From the NCBI RefSeq assembly GCF_963667135.1, contig NZ_OY762974.1, positions 744,001 to 808,000 on the forward strand: a stretch of 64,000 nucleotides of DNA. Direction: 5' to 3'. The position numbers and the translations under genes are program-made. The notes under the pieces are model-generated. The model did not search any database and was not told the DNA's origin. It was given only the letters and a program-made list of their open reading frames with translations. This DNA comes from an uncultured Macellibacteroides sp. GTDB taxonomy: Bacteria > Bacteroidota > Bacteroidia > Bacteroidales > Tannerellaceae. Positions 33,098-42,086 of the stretch are shown one piece after another. Within the stretch, counting starts at the first letter, position 1. Every line of letters starts with the position of its first letter.

Positions 33098-35518
33098 ATG
33101 CGTAAAATCATTACATTGATCCTATGCTTTTTCGTTTATTCGGGCGGCTTATTTGCCCAAAGTATGACCGACGAACAGGTAATTCAATATGTAAAACAGG
33201 CACAGATGGCAGGAAAGAGTCAGAATCAGATGGCCATTGAACTCAAGACAAAAGGGGTTACTACCCAGCAGGTGGAGCGTATCAAAAAGAAATACGAAAC
33301 CAACCAAGGGGTTACCAAAGAAAATGAATCGGCGACTTCTATCTCACGAAGCCGGACAAAAAATGCGAACACAGAGCTTACACCGGGTTCGCTGGATGAG
33401 ATCCAATCGGAAACGGGCGATCCCGGCAACCTGTACTCTATACAGGATACTTTGCCCAAGATTTTTGGACGGGATGTATTTACAAACAAAAATCTATCGT
33501 TCGAACCTAACAGTAATATGGCTACTCCTACGAATTATTTACTTGGTCCCGGTGATCAGGTGATTATCGATATTTGGGGTGCTTCGCAAAATACTTTTAC
33601 CGAAACAATATCGCCGGATGGAAATATCAATGTAAAGAATCTGGGACCCGTGTACTTGAACGGGCTTACAGTAAATGAAGCGAACGCCTACGTAAAAAGG
33701 AAATTCAATAGTATTTACGCCGGGGTAATGAGTGGGGCTTCTTCCAATATTAAACTTACATTGGGTCAGATTCGTTCCATCCAGATTAATATCATGGGGG
33801 AAGTGTCGGTACCAGGTACATATACCCTTTCGGCTTTTTCTTCGGTTTTCCATGCCCTGTATCGTGCCGGTGGTGTAAACCAAATTGGGACTCTTCGTAA
33901 TGTGAAGGTGATGCGGGCCGGCAAGCAGATGGCATCGCTGGATGTGTACGATTATATTCTAAAAGGAAAATTCAATGACGATATACGATTGATGGAGGGG
34001 GATGTGATTATTGTACCTCCCTACGATTGCCTGGTGGATATCTCCGGAAATGTAAAACGCCCCATGTTTTACGAAATGAAAACAGGAGAGAGCGCGGCGA
34101 CCTTGTTACACTATGCCGGAGGTTTTAAAGGCGATGCCTACAGCAAAACGATACGAGTGTTACGAAAGAGTGGCCGGGAACACCAGATATTTAATATCGA
34201 TGAGAAAGATTTTGCGACCTTTGAACTAACAGATGGAGATTCAGTAAAGGTGGGTGCTGTTCTGGACCGCTTTGAGAATAGAGTGGAAATTAAAGGAGCT
34301 GTATACCGGGAAGGTTTGTATGAATTGAATGCCGGGGTAAACAGTGTAAAGACATTGATTGAAAAAGCGGAAGGAATAACAGGTGATGCCTTTATGAATC
34401 GTGCCGAATTGCGCCGTCAACACGAAGACCTGACACTGGAGATAATTTCCATCGACCTTAAAGGTTTGTTGAAGGGTACAACTGCGGACGTACCTTTGCA
34501 AAAGAACGATATCCTCTTGATCCCAAGTATTCACGATTTACAGGAAGCGGGCATTTTAACGATCCACGGGGAAGTGGCACTTCCGGGAATGTTTCCTTTT
34601 GCCAAGAATACAACTTTGGAGGATTTAATTATACAGGCCGGAGGGTTATTGGAGGCAGCATCGACGGTTCGGGTAGATATTGCCCGACGGATAAAGGCCC
34701 CTAAAAGTACAAGAGTAGGTCGCCAAATGGGACAAACATTCTCCTTTTCGCTGAAGGATGGGTTAGTAGTGGATGGAACACCCGGCTTTGTGTTGGAGCC
34801 TTTCGACGAGGTGTATATTCGCAAAAGCCCGGGATATCAGGCTCAACAAAACGTCACAATTATAGGTGAGGTTGTATTTGGTGGCAGACACGCTATGACA
34901 GAAAAGAACGAACGATTGAGTGAACTTGTTCGCAAGGCGGGGGGGCTTACTCCGGAAGCGTATCCGCAAGGGGCGCGTCTGCTTCGCCGGATGACTCCCG
35001 AAGAAATAGCACGCCAGGAAAAAACACTTCAAATAGCCACAAAAGACACAGGCAATGATTCAATTGATATAAACAAACTGGATGTAGATAGTATTTACCC
35101 TGTGGGAATTCATCTGGAAAAAGCGTTGGCTACTCCAGGTTCGGATTACGACCTTGTATTACGCGAGGGAGACCAGTTGATTGTTCCGCAGTATGTAAAC
35201 ACAGTAAAAATAAATGGAACTGTCATGTTTCCTAATACTGTGCTTTACCAAAAGGGCAAAAGGTTAAAGTATTATATTAGCCAAGCCGGTGGTTATGGAC
35301 AACGTGCGCAAAAAAACAAAGCCTACGTGGTGTATATGAATGGAACTGTTGCACAGTTAAAAGGTGGTTCTTCCAAACATATCCAACCTGGATGCGAAAT
35401 CATTGTGCCTGACAAACCGGATAAGAAAGGGATGTCGCTGGGAGAAATAATAGGGCTTAGCAGTTCCATTGCCTCCCTTGGAGCTATTGTAGCCACTCTT
35501 CTTACACTTACCAAATAA
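33098..35518 (+). CDS. Large multi-SLBB polysaccharide export outer-membrane protein
   Basis: An 806-residue protein. A signal peptide (to about FAQ, residue 21) is followed by a helical charged region (to about 110), a Poly_export domain (YLLGPGDQVIIDIWGASQNTFTETISPDGNI), then several SLBB repeats (for example INIMGEVSVPGTYTLSA, VDISGNVKRPMFYEM, VEIKGAVYREGLYEL, LTIHGEVALPGMFPF, VTIIGEVVFGGRHAM, VKINGTVMFPNTVLY). It ends with a hydrophobic helix near LSSSIASLGAIVATLL. It is a Bacteroidetes-type Wza of the large class. Paired with the Wzz encoded 15 bp downstream; together they export the locus A polymer. Confidence 0.92.
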   Translation: MRKIITLILCFFVYSGGLFAQSMTDEQVIQYVKQAQMAGKSQNQMAIELKTKGVTTQQVERIKKKYETNQGVTKENESATSISRSRTKNANTELTPGSLDEIQSETGDPGNLYSIQDTLPKIFGRDVFTNKNLSFEPNSNMATPTNYLLGPGDQVIIDIWGASQNTFTETISPDGNINVKNLGPVYLNGLTVNEANAYVKRKFNSIYAGVMSGASSNIKLTLGQIRSIQINIMGEVSVPGTYTLSAFSSVFHALYRAGGVNQIGTLRNVKVMRAGKQMASLDVYDYILKGKFNDDIRLMEGDVIIVPPYDCLVDISGNVKRPMFYEMKTGESAATLLHYAGGFKGDAYSKTIRVLRKSGREHQIFNIDEKDFATFELTDGDSVKVGAVLDRFENRVEIKGAVYREGLYELNAGVNSVKTLIEKAEGITGDAFMNRAELRRQHEDLTLEIISIDLKGLLKGTTADVPLQKNDILLIPSIHDLQEAGILTIHGEVALPGMFPFAKNTTLEDLIIQAGGLLEAASTVRVDIARRIKAPKSTRVGRQMGQTFSFSLKDGLVVDGTPGFVLEPFDEVYIRKSPGYQAQQNVTIIGEVVFGGRHAMTEKNERLSELVRKAGGLTPEAYPQGARLLRRMTPEEIARQEKTLQIATKDTGNDSIDINKLDVDSIYPVGIHLEKALATPGSDYDLVLREGDQLIVPQYVNTVKINGTVMFPNTVLYQKGKRLKYYISQAGGYGQRAQKNKAYVVYMNGTVAQLKGGSSKHIQPGCEIIVPDKPDKKGMSLGEIIGLSSSIASLGAIVATLLTLTK

Positions 35519-35533
35519 AATCGTAAGAAAACT

Positions 35534-36637
35534 ATGAATGATATAGAAAAACAGCCTGTCGCTTCGCAAACAGAAGAAGAACAGGAAATTGATCTGCTAG
35601 AGCTCGCACAGAAAGTGTGGATAGGTCGGAAACTTATTTTTAAAACCTGTTGTGCTGCTGTTTTGATTGGACTCGTTGTTGCCTTTAGTATACCGAAAGA
35701 ATATACAACGGCCGTTACACTGGCCCCTGAGGTAAGTGTAAAAAGTGGTGCGGGAAATTTAGGGGCTCTCGCCAGTATGGCGGGTATCAATCTTGCCTCC
35801 GGATCAGGAGAGGAGGCTCTTTCGCCAGATCTTTATCCGGATATTGTAAGGTCTACCCCTTTTTTACTGGATCTTTTCCCGGTAAGGATAACAACCTTGG
35901 AGAGTGGCAAGCCTATTACTCTTTATGAGTATATGGACAACCACCAGCGGGCTCCGTGGTGGGGAATGGTAACATCTGCTCCATTCAAAGCGTTGGGATG
36001 GATGGTTTCCTTATTTAAAGAAGAATCGAAGGTATTGGATGAAACCAAACCCGATGCCTTCAGGCTTACACAAGACCAGGCGGGAATAGCAAAGAGTATT
36101 AGCAATCGCATAATGGTTGGCGTTGACAAAAAAAGCGGGATGATATCATTAAGCGTTACTATGCAGGATCCGTTGGTTTCGGCAGCACTTACCGATACGG
36201 TGATGCAGAATCTGCAGAGTTATATAACGGAATACCGCACCAACAAGGCAAAACGTGACCTGGCTTATACGGAGAAATTGTATAAGGAAGCGCAACAGGA
36301 TTACTATTCTGCGCAACAAAAGTATGCCAACTTTGCGGACTCCAATTTAGACATCGTGCTTACGGGTTACCGTACGCGGTTGGAAAGGTTGCAAAACGAG
36401 GCTACGCTGGCCTACGGTTTGTACAATCAGATATCGCAGCAGCTGCAACTTGCCAAGGCAAAGGTGCAGGAGGTTACTCCGGTTTATACGGTAGTTCAAC
36501 CGGCTTCGGTTCCCTTGCAACCTGAATCGCCTAAAAAAATGATGATTATTATCGGTTTAGTATTCCTTGCTTTTGTAGGTAGTGTGGGTTGGATTCTATT
36601 TATTAAAGACCTGATGAAACAATTCAAGAGATCTTGA
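35534..36637 (+). CDS. Wzz-type chain-length determinant without kinase domain
   Basis: A 367-residue protein. The first membrane helix is at about 38-58 (LIFKTCCAAVLIGLVVAFSI), followed by a Wzz domain, a coiled coil (about 230-310) and a second helix near the C-terminus (MMIIIGLVFLAFVGSVGWILFI) preceded by the PESPKK proline motif typical of co-polymerases. It has no ATPase domain. Role: controls polymer length with Wzy. Its 3' end overlaps the convergent DarG-like gene by 14 bp, so it ends locus A. Confidence 0.9.
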   Translation: MNDIEKQPVASQTEEEQEIDLLELAQKVWIGRKLIFKTCCAAVLIGLVVAFSIPKEYTTAVTLAPEVSVKSGAGNLGALASMAGINLASGSGEEALSPDLYPDIVRSTPFLLDLFPVRITTLESGKPITLYEYMDNHQRAPWWGMVTSAPFKALGWMVSLFKEESKVLDETKPDAFRLTQDQAGIAKSISNRIMVGVDKKSGMISLSVTMQDPLVSAALTDTVMQNLQSYITEYRTNKAKRDLAYTEKLYKEAQQDYYSAQQKYANFADSNLDIVLTGYRTRLERLQNEATLAYGLYNQISQQLQLAKAKVQEVTPVYTVVQPASVPLQPESPKKMMIIIGLVFLAFVGSVGWILFIKDLMKQFKRS

Positions 36638-37688
36638 AGTGCTCCGCACTCATCTCATCCTTGTAAATCAACAGGTGATTATATGCTAATTGGATAAAGG
36701 AATCTTTGGCAAACAAAGTTCGTTTGCGGTTGTTCCATGATTCAAGTTGATCTTTAACCTCTTCCGGACTTATAGCATGGTAGTTATGTAATATATAGTC
36801 TACCGTAGATAATAACTCTAGTGCAAAAGATGAATAAAATCCGGTAAGGAATTTTTTCGTTTTTTGCACTATTGCTTTATAGCGTGCATTTTCTGCTGCA
36901 TTCAGATATGCTTCAATTTCTTTTTCTCCTTCCATCACCGGCCAAATTTCCTGAAAAGGTTTAGTATCTTTGGCACAGTACCCGGTTATATAACTTCCAT
37001 TGAGATAATACAACACATGTCTTACCATTCCAGAGTAAGGTCCGTAAAAGTTGGGTTGAAAATCAAGTTTAAAATTATCATCTGCTCCAAATCTTGATAA
37101 AAAATAAGCAACCTTCTCTGCCGCAAATTCCGAAATAAATTCCTCGTTTCGTACCAGCTCGTATAATAAAGCTAATAACATTGCTCTGGCTGGAGTCAAT
37201 TTCACCCTCTCCTTACGCATCACCTCTTCTATTTGTGCATTTGGTTCGTATACCAATACTTCGCAGGTTATGTCCGAAAGGTAATACTCTATTAAATTTT
37301 TCACTTTAATCCAATCAAGTTTTCCATTTCCGGCTCCCAGAGGTGGAACAGCCACTGATTGAATACGGTTGGATAGTAACACTTCTTTCAGGTCTTTCAG
37401 CCCTTGTTCGATATAGATGTATTCGGATGGTTTACGCCAGTCTGTCTTGGTTGGGAAATTAATGATCGTTTTTGCTCCCTTTAATAAGGTTGATTCGTTA
37501 GTCACAAACATTCGTCCGATTTGGATTTTATTTGTTTTACAGGCTTGTTGATACGTTTTATAATTTACTGGGTATTGGTTTTTAAACTGCAAAGCAATGC
37601 CCTTCCCCATCACACCGACAGTATTCACGGTATTTACCAATGCTTCCGCATCACTTTCCAATAAATTTCCTTTAATATATTTAATCAT
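36624..37688 (-). CDS. darG: DarG-like macrodomain antitoxin without its DarT toxin
   Basis: A 354-residue protein. The N-terminal macrodomain (about 1-150) has the DarG landmarks: IKGNLLESDAEALVNTVNTVGVMGKGIALQFK with the NTVNTVGVMGKG loop, and VAVPPLGAGNGKLDW. A C-terminal helical domain (about 160-354) matches full-length DarG, where it binds the toxin DarT. Family role: removes ADP-ribose from thymidine on DNA and neutralises DarT. The darT gene normally sits just upstream in the same operon. Here the 400 bp upstream holds only repeats and then a divergent gene, so the antitoxin is alone. It may be a leftover, or protect against incoming DarT systems. Confidence 0.85.
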   Translation of the reverse strand: MIKYIKGNLLESDAEALVNTVNTVGVMGKGIALQFKNQYPVNYKTYQQACKTNKIQIGRMFVTNESTLLKGAKTIINFPTKTDWRKPSEYIYIEQGLKDLKEVLLSNRIQSVAVPPLGAGNGKLDWIKVKNLIEYYLSDITCEVLVYEPNAQIEEVMRKERVKLTPARAMLLALLYELVRNEEFISEFAAEKVAYFLSRFGADDNFKLDFQPNFYGPYSGMVRHVLYYLNGSYITGYCAKDTKPFQEIWPVMEGEKEIEAYLNAAENARYKAIVQKTKKFLTGFYSSFALELLSTVDYILHNYHAISPEEVKDQLESWNNRKRTLFAKDSFIQLAYNHLLIYKDEMSAEHFKIS

Positions 37689-37721
37689 AACACTAAAAAT
37701 AAATCCATGTTTGCCATGTTA

Positions 37722-37729
37722 CAAATATA
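37722..37729 (-). promoter_or_regulatory. -7 box for the DarG-like gene
   Basis: TATATTTG on the minus strand fits TAnnTTTG, with the expected start about 27 bp before the ATG. A second TATCTTTG box on the same strand is inside the palindromic region at 37825-37818. Confidence 0.45.
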
Positions 37730-37774
37730 ACACAATATTGAATTGAGATTATGATTTACATGAATAAAAAAAGG

Positions 37775-37855
37775 AAAGATATATCTTCTGCGTTTCATTC
37801 ATATATGAATGAATGACCAAAGATATATGAATGAGAAACGAAAGATATATCTTTT
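37775..37855. repeat. Nested palindromes upstream of the DarG-like gene
   Basis: AAGATATATCTT palindromes at both ends (37776-37787 and 37842-37853) enclose GTTTCATTCATATAT and a matching ATATGAATGAGAAAC, plus the palindrome CATTCATATATGAATG. The whole 80 bp can fold back on itself and also reads as partial direct repeats. Possible operator or replication/recombination site. Confidence 0.7.
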
Positions 37856-37888
37856 AAGGGTAAATGTACTATTGTTTTTTGCGAAAAA

Positions 37889-38027
37889 ATCCTTCACTTC
37901 CTTCACCTCTTGAGTTATCTTTCTCTCCTCCAACGGTATGGGCATACGGATGCTTTCAATTATCCTTCACCTTTTGCCCAATATCCTTCACCTTTTGTTT
38001 CACCCGTTAAATTATCCTTCACCTTGT
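37889..38027. repeat. Iteron-like array, left arm
   Basis: Five copies of ATCCTTCACCTT or close variants: two touching copies at 37889-37911, then at 37962, 37983 and 38014. The arrangement is mirrored on the far side of the VapE-like gene (40152-40287). The non-coding interval between the palindromes and the gene (37856-38094) contains nothing else. Confidence 0.9.
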
Positions 38028-38094
38028 TGCTATTTTATTTGCAGGAATGAAATTAAAGAGTTATCTTTATAGCTTTAATTAAATTAGTACTGGA

Positions 38095-40176
38095 ATGAAA
38101 ATAACCCGTTACAGCGGAGACGGAAAATCACGGAAAGTGATGGATCTGTGTACGCTGCTTGAGTCAATGAAAAAGGAAACGACCAGTAACCCGGTCGCGT
38201 TTGCTAGAGAGAATATTGGTAGTCGCCCCCTGACGGGCGAAGTGGTTGGCATGGACAAAATTCCGGTGGTGGTGTTCGGTGCCTTGCTGGATGCCCACGA
38301 AATAAAACAATACAATGGTGTGGTGTTGCTGGAATTCAACCGTCTTTCGGGGTTGAAGGAGGCAAAGGAAATACGGGGAATCGCTTCGGATTCGCTGGCT
38401 ACATTGGCGGCGTTTGTGGGGGTGAGCGGTCGGAGTGTCAAGGTGTTGGTGCCCTTTTCCCTACCCGATGGTTCGTTGCCCGACAATCCGTTGCAGGTGG
38501 AGCATTTCCATGCCCATGCCTACAAAATGGCGGCCGCGCATTACGAGGCGCAGCTTCGGTGTGAGGTTACGCTTAAGAAGCCCGACCCTGCCAGGGGTTG
38601 CCGGCAATCGTGGGATCCGGATTTGTACTACAATCCGCAGGCGGTTCCGTTCGTGATGGAACAACCCCTGGGTATGCCCAAAGGGGAGCTTGCTTATGTG
38701 GAGAGCCGTACGGCGGAAGCCAATGCGCTGATGCGCATGGCGCCGGGACGCGAACGAAGCCGGTTGGTTTCGGGGTTGTTTGATTCGGCTTTGCAGCAGA
38801 CCATCTTGTTTTGCGGTTCGCCTGCCGATTACGGGGAGGATGCAGCGGTATTTATTACCCGGCTGGCCCGGTTTTGCTGGGGATCGGGTATCCCTGAGGA
38901 GGATGTGATTCGCTGGGCGTTGTTGTATCCCTGGCTTTCGGACCAAGAAACAGCGTTGCGTACGGTTGTGGGAAATGTGTATAAGTTGTCGGCAAAGGAG
39001 GGTTTCGGGGTGAAGCCTGCCATGCCTCAGGAGCAGAAGAATGTGATCTGGCTGGAGGAGTTTCTGGCGCGACGGTTCGATTTGCGGCGCAATACGCTGA
39101 CTGAGGCGGTGGAGTTCCGCGAACGCAGGAGTTACTATTTTGATTTCCGTCCGGTTACGCCGGAGGTGATGTATTCGATTACCCAAAAGGCGTTGCTGGA
39201 GGGGTTGAAGGTGTGGGACCGTGACGTAAAGCGGTTTGTGTTGTCGGACCGGATTCCGGAGTACAATCCGGTGGATGAGTACCTGGACCGCTTGCCGGCC
39301 TGGGATGGCGTGGACCGTATCAGACTTCTTGCCCGGTGTGTGCCTACGGAGAACGGGGCGTGGCCCGATTTGTTTTATACCTGGTTTCTGAGTATGGTGG
39401 CGCACTGGAAGCAGCTGGACAAGTTGCATGCGAACAGTACGTTGCCTTTGCTGGTGGGTTTTCAGGGTGCGGGTAAGTCGTCGTGGTGCCGGCAGTTGTT
39501 GCCGCCGGTGTTGCAGGATTTTTATATTGAGACTACCGACATGAGCAACCGCAAGGAGGCTACCCTGAATCTGAGCCGGTATATTCTGATTAACCTGGAC
39601 GAGTTTGACGCGTTGCGTGCCTCGCAGCAGAGTTACCTGAAAAGTATTATCCAGATGCCGGAGGTGAAGGTGCGTATGCCCCACGAAAAGGGGGTGCGCA
39701 AGCTGAACCGGTATGCTTCGTTTATTGCTACCTGTAACACCATGGATACGCTGACCGACCCGTCGGGGAGCCGCCGTTTTATCGGGGTTGAGGTAACGGG
39801 GTACGTAAAGCCGGTGCAGGCTATTGATTACGAACAGTTGTATGCCCAGGCCATGGAGGCGGTGCGTAAAGGCGAACGTTTCTGGTTTACGGCCGAGGAG
39901 GAACGGACTACGATGCAGAACAACCGGGAGTTCCAGCGGATACCGCTGGAAGAGCAGTATTTTATGCGGTTCTATGAGGCTGGCAGCGAGGAGACGGGCG
40001 GCGGACAATGGTTGTCGGCCACCGAGGTGCTGGAACGGGTTAGTGTGCTGAGTGGTGCTACCTTCAGTAATACTTCCGCCGCATCGTTCGGTCGCTTGTT
40101 GCTCAAAAATCAGGTTGCCCGCAAGCATACAAAAAGCGGGAATGTGTATCTGGTGAAGGAAAAGGTGAAGGATTAA
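38095..40176 (+). CDS. VirE N-terminal/primase-C-terminal/VapE-type helicase protein
   Basis: A 693-residue protein. The N-terminal BT4734/VirE-N domain (about 1-160) is followed by a PriCT-like helical region (about 225-310). The VapE/DUF3987-type ATPase core (about 390-600) has the P-loop GFQGAGKSSW, NLDEFDAL as Walker B, and a CNTMDTLTDPSGSRRF sensor motif. A winged-helix-like tail follows (WLSATEVLERVSVLSGATF). These proteins are related to replication initiators of phage satellites and plasmids, and in Bacteroides they often sit beside capsule loci without a known role. The gene is clearly GC-richer than its surroundings. Its last codons are built from the flanking repeat, giving the VKEKVKD ending. 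Single-gene unit with mirrored repeats on both sides. Confidence 0.85.
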   Translation: MKITRYSGDGKSRKVMDLCTLLESMKKETTSNPVAFARENIGSRPLTGEVVGMDKIPVVVFGALLDAHEIKQYNGVVLLEFNRLSGLKEAKEIRGIASDSLATLAAFVGVSGRSVKVLVPFSLPDGSLPDNPLQVEHFHAHAYKMAAAHYEAQLRCEVTLKKPDPARGCRQSWDPDLYYNPQAVPFVMEQPLGMPKGELAYVESRTAEANALMRMAPGRERSRLVSGLFDSALQQTILFCGSPADYGEDAAVFITRLARFCWGSGIPEEDVIRWALLYPWLSDQETALRTVVGNVYKLSAKEGFGVKPAMPQEQKNVIWLEEFLARRFDLRRNTLTEAVEFRERRSYYFDFRPVTPEVMYSITQKALLEGLKVWDRDVKRFVLSDRIPEYNPVDEYLDRLPAWDGVDRIRLLARCVPTENGAWPDLFYTWFLSMVAHWKQLDKLHANSTLPLLVGFQGAGKSSWCRQLLPPVLQDFYIETTDMSNRKEATLNLSRYILINLDEFDALRASQQSYLKSIIQMPEVKVRMPHEKGVRKLNRYASFIATCNTMDTLTDPSGSRRFIGVEVTGYVKPVQAIDYEQLYAQAMEAVRKGERFWFTAEEERTTMQNNREFQRIPLEEQYFMRFYEAGSEETGGGQWLSATEVLERVSVLSGATFSNTSAASFGRLLLKNQVARKHTKSGNVYLVKEKVKD

Positions 40177-40287
40177 CCCCCTTAGGTGAAGGATATTGCC
40201 CGAAAGGTGAAGGATATTTTCGATGAAAAAACGTATAACATCCTCACATCATGTACCTTAACTAAAGAGGTGAAGGATGTGAAGGAT
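40152..40287. repeat. Iteron-like array, right arm
   Basis: Copies of AAGGTGAAGGAT, the reverse complement of the left-arm unit, at 40152 (partial), 40162, 40184 and 40204, then two touching copies at 40265-40287. Spacing of the outer pair mirrors the left arm: 49 against 50 bp to the next copy and 21 bp between the next two. The first copies overlap the 3' end of the gene. Confidence 0.9.
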
Positions 40288-40377
40288 GTTTTTTAAAATA
40301 AAATTTGAAATGTAGAACTTTAGGCATTAAATCAGTGTTTTCTAAATGGATGTATGCCATAACGCCGAACAAATACA

Positions 40378-41454
40378 GTGAACACAATGGGGTCTTTCGA
40401 ATTAATAAATGGCAACCAGTCAGACAGATGGGATGTGCTCGTAAAATCGTTTAGCGGGTATGATGTGTACTATTTGTTTGGGTATGTGAAAGGTTTTTTT
40501 TTGCACGGGGATGGTGTGCCTCTATTAATTTATTACAACAACAATGATTTGAGAGGGATAAACGTGGTTATGAAAAGGGACGTTTCGCAGACCACTCCTT
40601 TCAACGGGCTTCTACCCGCCGGTACCTACTACGATTACGCATCGCCTTATGGTTACGGCGGGTTTATTTTTGAGGGTAATGTATGTGCCGAAAACATGAC
40701 GCTGTTTATGGAGGAGTACCTCCGGTTGCTGGTAAATGAAAAGGTTGTCTGCGAATTTATACGTTTCCATCCGCTTTTGGATAATGCCGACAGAATGCGC
40801 CCGATGCTGGAAGTGATTGATTTGGGAAAAACAATTTCCATAGACCTTGCTTCGCCGGATTGTATCTGGTCCGAAATAAGCAGAGAGAGGCGTAACCGGA
40901 TTCGCAAGGCTCAAAAATTGGGTATTAAGATCGCACATGGAAGGGGAATGGATCTGCTCGAGAGGTTTAAACCGATCTATGAAGCGACAATGGAGAGGGA
41001 CCAGGCGCATCCCTACTACTATTTCGGAAATTCATTTTATCATTCTATCCATAACGACTTGATTGATAATTATGAAATTTTTTATGCCGTATTAGGTGAC
41101 AAAATTGTTTCGATGGCGCTTATTATTTTTGCCAATAAGTACATGCACTATCATTTGTCGGGGTCGCTGGCCGAATACCTGCAAATGGCCTCTTTTAGCC
41201 TGCTTTTGTATGAAGCTGCCTGCTGGGGGAATGAGCAGGGGTTCAAAAAGTTTCATCTGGGAGGTGGACTGGGCTCGAAAGAGGATTGTTTATATAAATT
41301 CAAACAGGAGTATAATCGTCATTCCAGTAATCAATTCTCGGTGGGAAGATTAATTGGTAACCCGGATGCTTATGATTTTCTTGTAGATACCAGGAGGAAA
41401 AAAGATGCCTTGTTTGCCGAAGACTCATCTTATTTTCCATTATATCGTTCCTAA
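40378..41454 (+). CDS. FemAB-like double-GNAT acyltransferase
   Basis: A 358-residue protein (358 from GTG at 40378, 355 from ATG at 40387; the ATG is equally plausible). It has two acetyltransferase-like lobes: the first at about 10-170 (LLPAGTYYDYASPYGYGGFIF), the second at about 180-330 (ERRNRIRKAQKLGIKI, MERDQAHPYYYFGNSFY, ALIIFANKYMHYHLSGSLAEYLQMASFSLLLYEAACWGNEQGFKKFHLGGG). This is the FemAB/BioF2 architecture, which transfers aminoacyl groups, classically from tRNA to cell-wall peptides. In capsule loci such proteins may aminoacylate or acylate sugars. It is first of a three-gene plus-strand group with a GNAT and a carrier protein. Confidence 0.8.
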   Translation: MNTMGSFELINGNQSDRWDVLVKSFSGYDVYYLFGYVKGFFLHGDGVPLLIYYNNNDLRGINVVMKRDVSQTTPFNGLLPAGTYYDYASPYGYGGFIFEGNVCAENMTLFMEEYLRLLVNEKVVCEFIRFHPLLDNADRMRPMLEVIDLGKTISIDLASPDCIWSEISRERRNRIRKAQKLGIKIAHGRGMDLLERFKPIYEATMERDQAHPYYYFGNSFYHSIHNDLIDNYEIFYAVLGDKIVSMALIIFANKYMHYHLSGSLAEYLQMASFSLLLYEAACWGNEQGFKKFHLGGGLGSKEDCLYKFKQEYNRHSSNQFSVGRLIGNPDAYDFLVDTRRKKDALFAEDSSYFPLYRS

Positions 41455-41478
41455 TGGCTTGCTTAATAATCATTCTAT

Positions 41479-42075
41479 ATGAGCAGCGTATTTTTAAGGG
41501 CTTTTGAACAAAATGATTACATTTTGATCAACAAATGGAGGAATGATCCTCAGATTCAGAAATTGACTTGCGGAGATTTCAGATACGTTTCTTCCGAGAG
41601 GGAAAAGGAGTGGGTAAGAGATAAGATGATGAACAATCAGACGGATAATTATCTGGCTATTTGCTTAAATAATGACTCGCAGGAAATGATTGGGTATATC
41701 TCCGTTAACAACATTAATCACCTGCACAGAACTGCCGACGGCGGGGCTGTTGTGATAGGAAATTACACTTACCGGGACGGGGCGACGTTAATTGATGCCC
41801 TGAAGATTTTGCTTTCTTTTGTTTTCGACACACTGAACATAAACCGGTTTACAGGTTACTGCCTGGAAGATCATAAATATTCGCGGTTAATAATGGAGTC
41901 TTTTCTTTATAAATTGGAAGGCTGCAAAAGGGAGGCTGTATATAAGAATGGGACTTATCACAATGAACTTATTTATTCTATACTCAGAGAGGAGTATTAC
42001 GGCTATATAGTGAACGGTGAGTACGAACTGATGAAAATAGCTAAAAGAATCAAGTTACTAAACAAAACCATTTAA
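41479..42075 (+). CDS. GNAT-family N-acetyltransferase (RimJ/RimL-like)
   Basis: A 198-residue GNAT: FLRAFEQNDYILINKWRNDPQIQKLTCG start, IGYISVNNINHLHRTADGGAVVIGNYTYRDGATLIDALKILLSFVF and LNINRFTGYCLEDHKYSRLIMESFLYKLEGCKRE. The pattern resembles sugar-amine acetyltransferases of the PseH/RimJ type. Possible role: N-acylation of an amino sugar made by the aminotransferase of locus B, with acyl-CoA or the neighbouring carrier protein as donor. The donor is not deducible. Confidence 0.8.
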   Translation: MSSVFLRAFEQNDYILINKWRNDPQIQKLTCGDFRYVSSEREKEWVRDKMMNNQTDNYLAICLNNDSQEMIGYISVNNINHLHRTADGGAVVIGNYTYRDGATLIDALKILLSFVFDTLNINRFTGYCLEDHKYSRLIMESFLYKLEGCKREAVYKNGTYHNELIYSILREEYYGYIVNGEYELMKIAKRIKLLNKTI

Positions 42076-42086
42076 TAAACAAAACT

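Noticed and set aside
38461..40128. A 555-codon open frame on the minus strand opposite the VapE-like gene.
   Set aside because: It is rich in H, Q, R and P without domains, as expected for a shadow of a GC-rich coding gene; the plus strand has clear motifs.
37889..40287. CRISPR-like array of short repeats.
   Set aside because: Units are about 12 bp, irregularly spaced, inverted between the two sides, and there are no cas genes; they fit iterons better.
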